From the NCBI RefSeq assembly GCF_000701425.1, contig NZ_JNIW01000013.1, forward strand, positions 25,146 through 89,145: a stretch of DNA of 64,000 nt. The letters run 5' to 3'. The notes beneath the pieces were generated by a model. It worked only from the letters and a program-made list of their open reading frames with translations. It ran no database searches and was not told the origin of the DNA. Origin of the DNA: Deinococcus frigens DSM 12807. GTDB taxonomy: Bacteria; Deinococcota; Deinococci; Deinococcales; Deinococcaceae. Made by a program: the position numbers and the translations under genes. Within the stretch, counting starts at the first letter, position 1. Every line of letters begins with the position of its first letter. This document shows, piece by piece, positions 8,839 through 17,512 of this stretch.

Positions 8839-10007
8839 GCCATTCCCAAGCTTCCCCGCACGCGCGGGTGTCCGCTCCACAGCCACCACGACCCCTGCGG
8901 GTGCTCCACCTGACCGGCACCCTGGACCGCGGCGGGATCGAGACCTGGCTGATCAACCTGCTATCACGGGTGCCGCGCGGCGAGGTGGCCATGGACCTGC
9001 TGGTTGCCTCGCCCGATCCCCGCCCCGGCGATTACGCGGCGCGGGCGCGGGAACTGGGTGCCCAGGTGTTCGTTGGCCCGCCTACCAGCAACCCGCTGGC
9101 CTTTGCGCTCTTCTGGCTGCGGACGCTGCGCCGTGGCGGCCCCTACGACGTGGTCCACAGCCATATCCATCACTTTGGTGGACTGGCCCTGTGGCTGGCA
9201 CGTCTGGCTGGGGTTCCGGTGCGGATCAGCACCAGTCATTCAGATACTCGTGAGGGTGACAGTCAGGCCACCAATGGCCGCTACGCCTACCTGACCCTGA
9301 TGAGGATGGCCCTCTCGGCGGGCGTGACCCACCGGCTGGCGGTCAGCTCGGAGGCGGCGGCGGCCCTGTACGGCCCGGACTGGGCCAGGGCGGGCGCTCG
9401 GCTGGTCACCCTGGGCATAGATCTGGACGGCGTGCGGACACCCGTTGACGCGCAACATCTGCGCGCCAGTCTCGGGTTACAGGCGGGCGTGCCGGTGATC
9501 GGGCATGTGGGGCAGTTCCGGGCGCAAAAAAACCACCTGTTCCTGCTGGAGATCTTCGCCGCCTATCTGGAGCGGTGTGGCCCGGCCCAGTTGGTACTGG
9601 TCGGTGACGGGCCAGAGCGGCAGGCCATCGAGGCGCGCGTTCAGGCCCTGGGCCTGACAGGCAGCGTGCACCTGCTCGGCTCTCGCCCGGATGTGGTCCG
9701 GCTGTTGCAGGCGATGGACGTCTTTGTCTTCCCGTCATTGTTCGAGGGACTGAGCTTGGCGCTGGTTGAAGCCCAGGTGGCCGGCCTACCCTGTGTGGTA
9801 TCTGACGCTGTTTCTGGCGAAACCCGATTGAAGGGAGCGGCCTACCTCTCGCTCCCCCTGGACGCTGCGCCCGTTCTCTGGGCAGACGCGGTGTCGCGGG
9901 CGCTGGGTCTGGGCCGTCCGGTGCCCGACGCCTCGGCGTTTGACATCTCCGAGCGGGCCGCTGAACTGATGGACGATTACCGTCAGGCTGTGGGAGGACG
10001 GCCTTGA
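8835..10007 (+). CDS. GT4-family glycosyltransferase
   Basis: A cytoplasmic or membrane-associated GT-B transferase of 390 residues. The N-terminal domain has the LTGTLDRGGIETWLINLL glycine loop and VHSHIHHFGGLALW. The C-terminal donor domain has GHVGQFRAQKNHLFLLEIF, LVLVGDGPERQAIEA and the EX7E-type FPSLFEGLSLALVEAQ. Such enzymes extend the lipid-linked repeat unit from nucleotide sugars. ATGA overlap with the flippase shows tight coupling. Donor and linkage cannot be predicted. Confidence 0.9.
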   Translation: MSHSQASPHARVSAPQPPRPLRVLHLTGTLDRGGIETWLINLLSRVPRGEVAMDLLVASPDPRPGDYAARARELGAQVFVGPPTSNPLAFALFWLRTLRRGGPYDVVHSHIHHFGGLALWLARLAGVPVRISTSHSDTREGDSQATNGRYAYLTLMRMALSAGVTHRLAVSSEAAAALYGPDWARAGARLVTLGIDLDGVRTPVDAQHLRASLGLQAGVPVIGHVGQFRAQKNHLFLLEIFAAYLERCGPAQLVLVGDGPERQAIEARVQALGLTGSVHLLGSRPDVVRLLQAMDVFVFPSLFEGLSLALVEAQVAGLPCVVSDAVSGETRLKGAAYLSLPLDAAPVLWADAVSRALGLGRPVPDASAFDISERAAELMDDYRQAVGGRP

Positions 10008-11368
10008 GCCTGCACCGTTCGCCGTCCCGGCAGTACTCCTGGGCCACGCCCACAGTCACCCCCCAGACCAGCCGTGCAGCCGCGCCTCCCACCCGCACGG
10101 CCCATCTGCTTCAGGGCGCGGTGATCTGGCTGGCCGGAGCTTTCCTGCTGTTCCAGTGGTTCGGTCTGCCAGTGCTGGCGGTGGGACCATCGTGGGCGCT
10201 GTGGCAGACCGTGCCGGACCTGTTGCTGTGGGCGGCGCTGGGGGCTGCCGCGCTGTATCAGCGTCCGGTGGGCCGGGCACAGGTGGGGGTCTGGCGTGGC
10301 CTGCTCGGCCTGGGCGCGGGCTGCGTACTGGCGTTTGCCCTGCTGTTCTGGATGCGGGACGGGCATCTGGGGGTCGCCGTTCCCTTCGGGCTTTTCCAGT
10401 TGTTCAAGCTGATACAGATCCTGGGGCTGTTCTGGGTGGTCTCGCGCCTGCCGCTCAGCCGGGCGCTGCTGGCCCGCTGGCATACTGCGGTGCTGATCTC
10501 ATTCGTGATCACGGTGGTCACCGTGGCCTGGACCTATTTCTCACCTGCGCTGCCCACCCTGCTGGGCCAGGTGTTGCCGCATGGCCTGGGCATCTCCGGC
10601 CCCTGGGAGTCGTACTACCTGCACAATGAGAAGGGACTGGGAGCTATTGGCTACAACCACGCCCATGTGGCGGCGATGGTGCTGTTACAGGCCGCCCTGC
10701 TGGGCATCCTGCGGCCAGGACGCAGTCAGATGTGGGTGCTGGTGGCCGCGCTGCTGGCCTGCTTCCTGTCGGGCGCGCGGGCGGGCCTGGTCGGCTGCCT
10801 GCTGTTCGTGGTGCTGGAGAGCGTGCGGATGCCGCTGCGCGCGAGCCTGAGCCTGGCCCTGCTGGTGCTGGCCGGGCTGGTTGTCCTGCCCAGCCTCCAG
10901 GGTGACCTGGGCGGCCTGATCGCGCGGCAGTCTACGCTGCTGGATGCGGGCGACGCCAGCAATCTGGCGGGCCGCGCCGATATCTGGCGGGTCTATCTGG
11001 ACGCGCTGCTGGCCGATCCTGCACGGATGCTGATCGGCAGCGGCTTCGGTTCGGGTGTGGCCAACAACGGAGCCAATGCGCACACGCTGATCTTGCAGGT
11101 CGTCTATGAAACTGGTCTGGCCGGTCTGAGCGTCCTGTTGATTTTCTTCGTGGTGTTGATCATGAGGCTGCGCGCCCTGGGCACCCGGGCGGCAGGCATC
11201 GCCCTGAACCTGCTGGCCGGACTCTGGCTCACCGCCCTGACCACCGAGACCTTTTATCCGGTGCCCGCCCTGGGGTCGTTCCTGCCCTTGCTGGCGCTGG
11301 CGCTGGCGGTCGCCCTGCTGCCCCGCGAGTCATCCACTTCACTTCACACGCAGGAGGCCACGTCTTGA
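10004..11368 (+). CDS. O-antigen polymerase/ligase-like membrane protein (Wzy/WaaL type)
   Basis: A 454-residue protein with ten to twelve membrane segments and a large periplasmic loop (about residues 280-340) after which the LIGSGFGSGVANNGANAHTL stretch appears; this matches the Wzy_C/O-antigen ligase family. It would polymerise flipped repeat units or ligate the chain. The TTG start at 10004 overlaps the previous stop as TTGA. Its position between glycosyltransferases and beside a flippase favours polymerase over ligase, but sequence alone does not separate the two. Confidence 0.82.
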   Translation: MSLHRSPSRQYSWATPTVTPQTSRAAAPPTRTAHLLQGAVIWLAGAFLLFQWFGLPVLAVGPSWALWQTVPDLLLWAALGAAALYQRPVGRAQVGVWRGLLGLGAGCVLAFALLFWMRDGHLGVAVPFGLFQLFKLIQILGLFWVVSRLPLSRALLARWHTAVLISFVITVVTVAWTYFSPALPTLLGQVLPHGLGISGPWESYYLHNEKGLGAIGYNHAHVAAMVLLQAALLGILRPGRSQMWVLVAALLACFLSGARAGLVGCLLFVVLESVRMPLRASLSLALLVLAGLVVLPSLQGDLGGLIARQSTLLDAGDASNLAGRADIWRVYLDALLADPARMLIGSGFGSGVANNGANAHTLILQVVYETGLAGLSVLLIFFVVLIMRLRALGTRAAGIALNLLAGLWLTALTTETFYPVPALGSFLPLLALALAVALLPRESSTSLHTQEATS

Positions 11369-12549
11369 GGGTCAGCATTGTTTTGGAACAGCGCTTTATC
11401 CATACCCGCGACGGGGCCACCTACGACAACGGTCACGCCACGTTTGCCCACTGGCAACGCTACCTGGACACGTTCGAGGAGGTGCAGGTGGTGGGCCGCT
11501 CACAGCCGGTCGAGCAGGTGCCGTCCGGGTTCCGGCGGGTAGATGGCCCCAGAGTCCGGTTCCTTGCCGTGCCGTACTACCACGGGCCGCTGGGATTGCT
11601 GCGCCGTTTCGCGGGTGTCAGCGCCACGCTGTGGCGGGGCCTGGAAGCCGGGGAGGCCGTGATCGTGCGGCTCTCGGGGGTTCTGGGGCATCTGGCGGCG
11701 GCGCTGCGCTGGCTGCGCGCTCAGCCCTTTGCCGCCGAGGTGATCAATGATCCTTTCCTGGGGTACGGTCCGGACGGCACCCGCCACCCGCTGCGTCCGC
11801 TGTTCCGCGCGTTGCTCACCGGCCTGACCCGCCTGCATTGCCGTCAGGCCGTGGCCGTGCAGTACGTCACGCGAGAAGCGCTTCAGCGCCGCTATCCGCC
11901 GTCACCGGGGACCGCCAGCTTCGGCGTCTCCGATGCCCACCTGCCGCCGGTCGCCTTTGCCGCCGCGCCGCGCGTGTACCGGGAACTGGCGCGGCGGGCG
12001 GTGCTGGTGGGTTCGCTGGAACAGCGGCACAAGGGTGTGGACCTGGCCATCCGCGCCCTGGCCCGGTTGCGCGCGGACGGTCATGGTGTGCGGTTAACGG
12101 TGGTTGGAGACGGCCCGCTGCGCCCGGGGCTGGAAGCGCTGGCCCGGGAACTGGGCGTCTGGGATGCCTGCACGTTCGCTGGCCAGCGCAGCACTCCCGC
12201 CGAGGTTCGCCGCGATCTGGCGGAAGCGGACCTCCTGCTGATCCCATCGCGCACCGAGGGCCTGCCGCGCGCGCTGCTCGAGGCGATGGCCCAGGGCCTG
12301 CCTGCCGTGGGGTCGCGGGTCGGCGGCATCCCCGAACTGCTGCCTCCCGAAGCGCTGGCCCCGCCCGGCAACGCGGAGGCCCTGGCGCGCGTCTGGGGCG
12401 CACTGGCCACCGATCCCGCGCGGCTCACGGCCCAGAGTGAGCGCAACCTGGCGCTGGCCCGGACCTACGCCGATGCGGCGCTGGATGGACAGCGTGCTGG
12501 GTTCTTGGACAGCGTGCGTATGCGCAACCGGACGGCATCAGGCCATTGA
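11365..12549 (+). CDS. GT4-family glycosyltransferase
   Basis: A 394-residue GT-B enzyme. The N-terminal domain is divergent (VSIVLEQRFIHTRDGATYDN), with a long inserted region up to VQYVTREALQRRYPP, after which the donor domain is typical: VLVGSLEQRHKGVDLAIRAL, LTVVGDGPLRPGLEALA, and the EX7E stretch PSRTEGLPRALLEAMAQGLP. The TTG start overlaps the previous stop (TTGA). It probably adds a second or third sugar of the repeat unit. Confidence 0.88.
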   Translation: MRVSIVLEQRFIHTRDGATYDNGHATFAHWQRYLDTFEEVQVVGRSQPVEQVPSGFRRVDGPRVRFLAVPYYHGPLGLLRRFAGVSATLWRGLEAGEAVIVRLSGVLGHLAAALRWLRAQPFAAEVINDPFLGYGPDGTRHPLRPLFRALLTGLTRLHCRQAVAVQYVTREALQRRYPPSPGTASFGVSDAHLPPVAFAAAPRVYRELARRAVLVGSLEQRHKGVDLAIRALARLRADGHGVRLTVVGDGPLRPGLEALARELGVWDACTFAGQRSTPAEVRRDLAEADLLLIPSRTEGLPRALLEAMAQGLPAVGSRVGGIPELLPPEALAPPGNAEALARVWGALATDPARLTAQSERNLALARTYADAALDGQRAGFLDSVRMRNRTASGH

Positions 12550-12572
12550 CTTTTTCACGCGCAAGGACACCC

Positions 12573-13826
12573 ATGAAAATTCTCTACACCACCACCACAC
12601 CTATTGCCGCCCTGGCCTTTTTCGCCCCTCAACTGGCGCACCTCCGCAGGCAGGGCCATGACGTTCATCTGGTCACGCCGCCTGAACCCGCCGATCTGGT
12701 GACCCGCGCGCAACAGATTGGCGGCGCAACCTACCATCCATTGTCAATGGCCCGTGAGATCGTTCCCCGCCGCGATCTGGGATCTCTGGCGGGTATGTTG
12801 CAAATCCTGCGCCGGGTGCGGCCCGACATCGTGAATTTCTCGACGCCCAAGGCCGGGCTTCTGGGGGGCGTGGCCAGCGTACTGAGTGGCGTGCCGCTGC
12901 GGGTGTATTTCATCCACGGCCTGCGCAGTGAAACGGCGGCCACCGGCGCGCTGGCCCGGCTGCGCCCGTTGCTGCGTGCGGTGGAGCGTCTGACCTGCGC
13001 CTGCGCGCACGAGGTGCTCTGCGTCAGCGAGTCCAACCGCGAGGAGGCTGTGGCGCTGGGTCTGGTTGCCGCCCACAAGATCCGGGTGCTGGGTGCGGGC
13101 AGTCCCGCAGGTCTGAATGTGCAGTGTTACGCCCAGCCTGACGCCGCTGCCGTGGCCCAGGCCCGCGCTGACCTGGCCCTGCCCGCAGGAACGCCGGTCG
13201 TCGGCTTCGTGGGCCGTCTGGCCCCGCAGAAGGGGACCGAGGAGTTGCTGCTCGCCTGGGCGCAGGTCCGCCAGGCGCATCCCCACGCGCGCCTGCTGCT
13301 GGTGGGAACGCCAGACCCGGCCAATCCACTCTCGGACCGGGCCGCCCGTGCCTACCACGAGGCCCAGGGCGTGGTGCAGGTGGATTTCGAGGCCGACATG
13401 AGCCGTCTGTACCCGCTGATGACCGTGTTTACCTTGCCCAGCCGCCACGAGGGTCTGGGGATGGTGGTTCTGGAGGCGGCGGCGGCAGGTGTCCCCAGCG
13501 TGCTGACCGACGCCCCTGGCGTGCGCGATGCGGGCGTGCCGGGACAGACCAGCGTGCAGGTGCCCACTGGAGACGTCTCTGCCCTGGCCGGTGCGCTGAT
13601 CACCCTGCTTGCAGACCCGGAGCAGGTTCAGCGCTTGGGCAATCAGGCACAGAACTGGGTCCATCAACATTTTGAGCAGGCCCACCTGTGGGCACTGTGG
13701 GACGATTTCTATGCCTCCGCCTGGAGCAAGAGGCAGCAGCACAAAGGAAATGACTGGGGGAAGTGTGGCGTCGCGCTTCTGGTGGCCGGACTCGCCCTGG
13801 CGGTGTGGGCCGGAAAACGTCGGTAG
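12573..13826 (+). CDS. GT4-family glycosyltransferase with hydrophobic C-terminal tail
   Basis: A 417-residue GT-B transferase resembling CapM/WcaA-type enzymes. It begins MKILYTTTTPIAALAFFAPQL, followed by VNFSTPKAGLLGGVAS and the donor-domain motifs VGFVGRLAPQKGTEELL and SRHEGLGMVVLEAAAAGVPS with the two catalytic-region glutamates. I chose the ATG at 12573 because AAGGA lies 5-6 bases upstream; the frame is open to a TTG at 12546 that overlaps the preceding stop. The last ~20 residues are a hydrophobic stretch ending in GKRR, probably a membrane anchor, which is unusual for the family. Confidence 0.88.
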   Translation: MKILYTTTTPIAALAFFAPQLAHLRRQGHDVHLVTPPEPADLVTRAQQIGGATYHPLSMAREIVPRRDLGSLAGMLQILRRVRPDIVNFSTPKAGLLGGVASVLSGVPLRVYFIHGLRSETAATGALARLRPLLRAVERLTCACAHEVLCVSESNREEAVALGLVAAHKIRVLGAGSPAGLNVQCYAQPDAAAVAQARADLALPAGTPVVGFVGRLAPQKGTEELLLAWAQVRQAHPHARLLLVGTPDPANPLSDRAARAYHEAQGVVQVDFEADMSRLYPLMTVFTLPSRHEGLGMVVLEAAAAGVPSVLTDAPGVRDAGVPGQTSVQVPTGDVSALAGALITLLADPEQVQRLGNQAQNWVHQHFEQAHLWALWDDFYASAWSKRQQHKGNDWGKCGVALLVAGLALAVWAGKRR

Positions 13827-14258
13827 AGATCCATACTCCTACCTACCCGGACGGTCCAGCCCCAGCGTTTGCAGAGCCACGCGTTCAGCAGGCGGCGCTG
13901 GTATGCTCCAGAGTGCGGATCCGCCTGGACCTGCATGCTGTGGCGGGTCGGTCCCGAGCTGCGCTGCTCGTCCTCAAGGCATGTGTAGCAACAGCTCCTC
14001 GCCAGAAAATTGAGGGAAATCCGGCTTTCCACTGTGGCCGTGTCGGATTTCTGTGATGCGTAATTTTTAAACTGTGGTCACGGTAAGTGATTACAAGCGC
14101 TTGCTGTTTTTCCAGATCAAGGCCAGCCTGTCCTCCCCCGTACTTCTCGATCAAAGGCAAACCCTCCGCGAGGAGAAGACGCAAAGTCACGGGACTTTTT
14201 GCGAACGTCACGTCAGACGCCCGCCGAAAGTCAGCCGGACCTCCGAAGGAAGACCCCC
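13827..14258. other. Intergenic region upstream of second glycosidase-like lipoprotein
   Basis: A 432-base gene-free stretch that is less GC-rich around 14040-14120, including AATTTTTAAACTG and a T-rich TGCTGTTTTTCC. It must hold the promoter of the lipoprotein at 14259, but no convincing -35/-10 pair was found. No member of the two small-element families was seen here. Confidence 0.5.
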
Positions 14259-15521
14259 ATGACCCATTGGTATGCGCTGGCCTGTGCAACGCCCCTGTTG
14301 CTGGCCGCCTGTTCTCAGAGTCCGTTGCCACCTGTGTCCGGTGCCCCCACAACGCCGTCAGTCCAGGCGACCTGGCCCGCGCCCTCACCCGCAGACGATC
14401 CCATGCCCGGCGAGGTTGAAGCCGCGCCCGAGGCTGTCAGGAGGCTGGAGGCACTTGCCTTACCAGTGACCCAGAGCGTAGCGTCCACCCGGGCCACTGT
14501 GAGATCCGACGGCAGCCTGCTCGTGAATGGACAGGCGACGTTCCCGATGGGGATGTATCACGTGTCCTGGGCTGGCAATGCGGCCAAGCGGCTCCGCGAC
14601 CTGAATGCCATCGCCAACCTGGGTTTCAACACGGTCAATATGACGATGTTCGATTCTGAAGGAGACATCGCTGGCTTTACCAAGGTGCTGGACGCCGCCC
14701 AGAACCGGGGCATGAAAGTGCTGATCGAGGATTTTAGCGCCAAGTCCATTGCCAGCTTGAAAGGCCATCCCGCCACACTGGGCTGGATGATCGCCGATGA
14801 TTGTAACAACTTGGTGACCCCCCTGGAACTGGAAAAACGCCATCGGGCGACCAAGGCGCTGGACGCCGATCACCTGACCTATACCAGCATGGCGATCAGC
14901 TTTGCCAACAGCCACACCGATTACTTCGGGCGGGCCGACGCGGTGGGCAACCAGAGCTACCCGATTGACGGCGGGGACGCGATCAGTGTGGTTTACCCGG
15001 TGATGCAGAAGCTGGTGGCCGAGGCGGCGCAGAAGGGCACGCTGCCCATCGCCAACCTCCAGAGTTTCCGCTGGGAGAATGGCCGCTACCCGACTGCGCC
15101 TGAACTGAACAACATGACCAACCAGGCCCTGGCCGCCGGGGTCAAGGGCATTCTTTATTACACCTACCTGGATTCCACCAACGATCTGGCCAAATACGCT
15201 GCCCTGAACGGCGAACTCAAACGCCTGAACCGTGAGGTCAAGTTGCTGACTCCAGTTCTGGTCAACGGCCAGCGCCGAAGCGTCACGGTGTCCGGGAACC
15301 GCCAGGCCATCGCGACCTACTGGGACTACCAGGGTCACCGTTACCTCCAGGTGCTCAACCCGAACGGTAAAGCGTCAGCCAAGGTCCAGTTCGCTCTTCC
15401 TGCCGGATCGGCTGGCCTGTCGCGGCTGCTGGCTGGCCGCCCCACCACGCTGCGCGCGCAGGGCGGCCAGGTCAGCGGAACCCTGGCACCCCTGGCGACC
15501 CAGTGGTACGAGGTGAATTGA
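14259..15521 (+). CDS. Lipoprotein with glycoside-hydrolase-like barrel (paralogue of 4819-6054)
   Basis: A 420-residue lipoprotein. The signal peptide THWYALACATPLLLAACSQS contains a clear LAAC lipobox, then a Pro/Thr-rich linker of about 60 residues. The barrel-like domain matches its paralogue: VNGQATFPMGMYHVSWAG, MIADDCNN (in place of a DEP acid motif), VGNQSYPIDGGDAI, LQSFRWENGRYP, GVKGILYYTYL. A beta-rich end follows. The ATG at 14259 has GAAGGA upstream; the frame is open 20 codons further but those lack signal-peptide character. It stands alone between the glycosyltransferase operon and the BY-kinase gene. Polysaccharide cleavage or binding is the likely role, unproven. Confidence 0.75.
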   Translation: MTHWYALACATPLLLAACSQSPLPPVSGAPTTPSVQATWPAPSPADDPMPGEVEAAPEAVRRLEALALPVTQSVASTRATVRSDGSLLVNGQATFPMGMYHVSWAGNAAKRLRDLNAIANLGFNTVNMTMFDSEGDIAGFTKVLDAAQNRGMKVLIEDFSAKSIASLKGHPATLGWMIADDCNNLVTPLELEKRHRATKALDADHLTYTSMAISFANSHTDYFGRADAVGNQSYPIDGGDAISVVYPVMQKLVAEAAQKGTLPIANLQSFRWENGRYPTAPELNNMTNQALAAGVKGILYYTYLDSTNDLAKYAALNGELKRLNREVKLLTPVLVNGQRRSVTVSGNRQAIATYWDYQGHRYLQVLNPNGKASAKVQFALPAGSAGLSRLLAGRPTTLRAQGGQVSGTLAPLATQWYEVN

Positions 15522-15879
15522 AAGCCTCTTGTCTGGAGGCGCTGGCGGGATCAGTCGAGTCCCGTCGGTGCCCGTATGTTCCCAGCCTCCGTGTTCCTGG
15601 ACTCCGTGCTCCCACGCGAAGCCGCCGGTTCTGTCTGCACTTCCCGCGCCCAGGTCTGGCCGATGTCTGGTCTGTGGTGTCTGGCCGGTGCGCTGGCCTG
15701 AGGGGCGGAACCGTCCTGTCTGATTTAAAGGCCCACCGCCCGTCTGCCGATCACGTACCATGTCGGCACCGCCGACGCTGTCTCCAGGCTTCCTCCGGGC
15801 CGTGTCTGGTGCATTCCGGTCTATTCTCTTCACGCAGGCCCGCATGAGATTCGAGAAGCGCCGCCTCAAAGGATCCCCG
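15522..15879. other. Intergenic region with a 15-bp repeat, upstream of BY-kinase gene
   Basis: A 358-base gap with no supportable gene. At 15577-15621 there are three imperfect 15-base units (TGTTCCCAGCCTCCG, TGTTCCTGGACTCCG, TGCTCCCACGCGAAG). The BY-kinase reading frame is open into this region from 15760, but the ribosome site AAAGGA precedes only the ATG at 15880. Confidence 0.6.
15577..15621. repeat. Degenerate 15-bp tandem repeat, three units
   Basis: Three adjacent 15-base units sharing TG(T/C)TCC and, in the first two, CTCCG. The period equals that of the repeats found inside coding sequences at 4845, 31448 and 52831. Confidence 0.5.
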
Positions 15880-17478
15880 ATGACTGCCGAACGTCCGCAA
15901 GACCTTGATGTCCCGTCCATTCTGCGTGTTATTCGGCGCGCTGCGTTGCCCATTGTGGCAGCGGCCCTCTGTCTGGCGGCGCTGACGTTCGTGTATGCAA
16001 GTTCCCGTCCGGCGATGTACCTGGCCACGGCCAGCCTCTCGGCCCTTCCGGTCGGCAGCGGCAATTCAGTGATCAACAGCACCCTGGTGACGGCCCCGCC
16101 CCTGCCGCCAGCCGTGGTTCAGCGTGCGCTCCGCAGTCCAGAGGTCGTCCGCGCCGCGCTCAAAAGGCTCGAGACCGCGCGGCCCGACTCGCCTGAGCGG
16201 CGCAGTTTTGCCGGAGAACTTCGCCGTGAGTTTCAACTCGGCGATCCACGCAGCGTGCAACTGGGGGCCGAGATCAATCAGGATTTCGTGGGGGTCTACG
16301 AGATCAGCGCCCTGGCACCGACGCCCGAGCTGGCCCAGGGCGCGGCCAACAGCTTTCAGAACGCGCTCCTCGAATGGGACCGGCAGCGCGCCCTGACGGG
16401 CATTGCCCGCGCCCGGACCAACCTGACCAACCAGCGCGCCGACCTGAACGCACGCATTGCCCGGGGCGGCGATCCCATTGGGGTCAGGACCCTGGAACAA
16501 CTGCGGCTTGATGTTGTCGAGCGGTTGCAACAGGTGGAGGTGCTGGAACAGACCGTGAGCGGCACGCTCTCCAGACTTGCCGCTGCCAGCCTGCCAGTCC
16601 AGTCGGCACAGCCCCGTCCGGTGCGTGACGCCCTGCTGGTGGCGGCGGCCAGCGTCTTTTTCGGCCTCCTGATCGCGTTCGTTCTGGATCAGTTGCAGAA
16701 AAAGATCCGGGGTCTGGACGACCTGCGGAGCTTTGGCCCGCCTGTCTTCGGAACGCTGCCCCCCCTGACTGGACGGCGAAGCGATCCGGTTCGCATCGGG
16801 CAGGCCACCCGGCATGGTCTGTTCCGGGAACAGATGGAATTTGTCCGGGTGGGCCTGATGTCCAGTCTGGCCGCCCCGGACCGATCAGGCACCCAGACGC
16901 CCGCCGTGATGGTGTCCAGCGCCCGGGTCGGTGAGGGAAAGAGCACCGTGACGGCGGGGCTGGCGTACAGCCTGGCCACCCACGGAACGAAGGTTCTGAT
17001 CGTGGACGCCGACGTGTTCAGGCGGCGTCAGGAACAACTGTGGCTGCCGACCCACAGCGCGTCTTCCAGGAAAGCGGTGCTGCGGCCAGACGAGGGGCAT
17101 GAACCTTCTCACCTCTATCCTGAGGTGGCCGAGAATGTTGACCTTCTGACGTTTGAAACCCAGCGTCTGGACGCCGCCGCACTCGGCGCTGAAATCCGGC
17201 GACGCAGCCGTGATTACGGCATTGTCCTGGTCGATTCGGCGCCGGTGCTGAAGGTCGCCGACACGCTGGTGCTGGCCTCCCACCTGGACGGCCTGATGAT
17301 CGTGGCCGATCCCCAGACGTCGTATATTCAGATGCAACGGATACTCGACGAGACGAGCCGACTGGGCGTGCAGTTGCTGGGCTTCGTGCTCAACCGCTCA
17401 CGTGAGGCGACGGTTCCAGGAGAATATGCTTACTCAATGCCGCTGAAAACGGAGCGGTCACTGGATGTCCACTCGTGA
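15880..17478 (+). CDS. Fused Wzz-type chain-length regulator and BY-kinase (Wzc/CpsD-like)
   Basis: A 532-residue membrane protein controlling polysaccharide chain length. Wzz domain: membrane segment one near residues 20-42 (LPIVAAALCLAALTFVYA), an extracytoplasmic region with coiled-coil character, membrane segment two near 250-270 (LLVAAASVFFGLLIAFVLDQ). The C-terminal bacterial tyrosine kinase domain has Walker A SSARVGEGKSTV, Walker A' VLIVDADVFRRR and Walker B GIVLVDSAPVL. The tail has only a few tyrosines (EYAYS), fewer than the usual cluster. ATG 15880 has AAAGGA upstream. No outer-membrane exporter (Wza) is seen in the window. Confidence 0.9.
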   Translation: MTAERPQDLDVPSILRVIRRAALPIVAAALCLAALTFVYASSRPAMYLATASLSALPVGSGNSVINSTLVTAPPLPPAVVQRALRSPEVVRAALKRLETARPDSPERRSFAGELRREFQLGDPRSVQLGAEINQDFVGVYEISALAPTPELAQGAANSFQNALLEWDRQRALTGIARARTNLTNQRADLNARIARGGDPIGVRTLEQLRLDVVERLQQVEVLEQTVSGTLSRLAAASLPVQSAQPRPVRDALLVAAASVFFGLLIAFVLDQLQKKIRGLDDLRSFGPPVFGTLPPLTGRRSDPVRIGQATRHGLFREQMEFVRVGLMSSLAAPDRSGTQTPAVMVSSARVGEGKSTVTAGLAYSLATHGTKVLIVDADVFRRRQEQLWLPTHSASSRKAVLRPDEGHEPSHLYPEVAENVDLLTFETQRLDAAALGAEIRRRSRDYGIVLVDSAPVLKVADTLVLASHLDGLMIVADPQTSYIQMQRILDETSRLGVQLLGFVLNRSREATVPGEYAYSMPLKTERSLDVHS

Positions 17479-17499
17479 TCAGGCCCTGGAATAAAGGTG

Positions 17500-17505
17500 T
17501 AGATT
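17500..17505 (+). promoter_or_regulatory. -10 box for leaderless transcript
   Basis: TAGATT ends 7 bases before the ATG at 17513, the TANNNT pattern of Deinococcus leaderless genes. AAGGTG further upstream is too far away to act as a ribosome site. Confidence 0.45.
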
Positions 17506-17512
17506 CCTTGCC

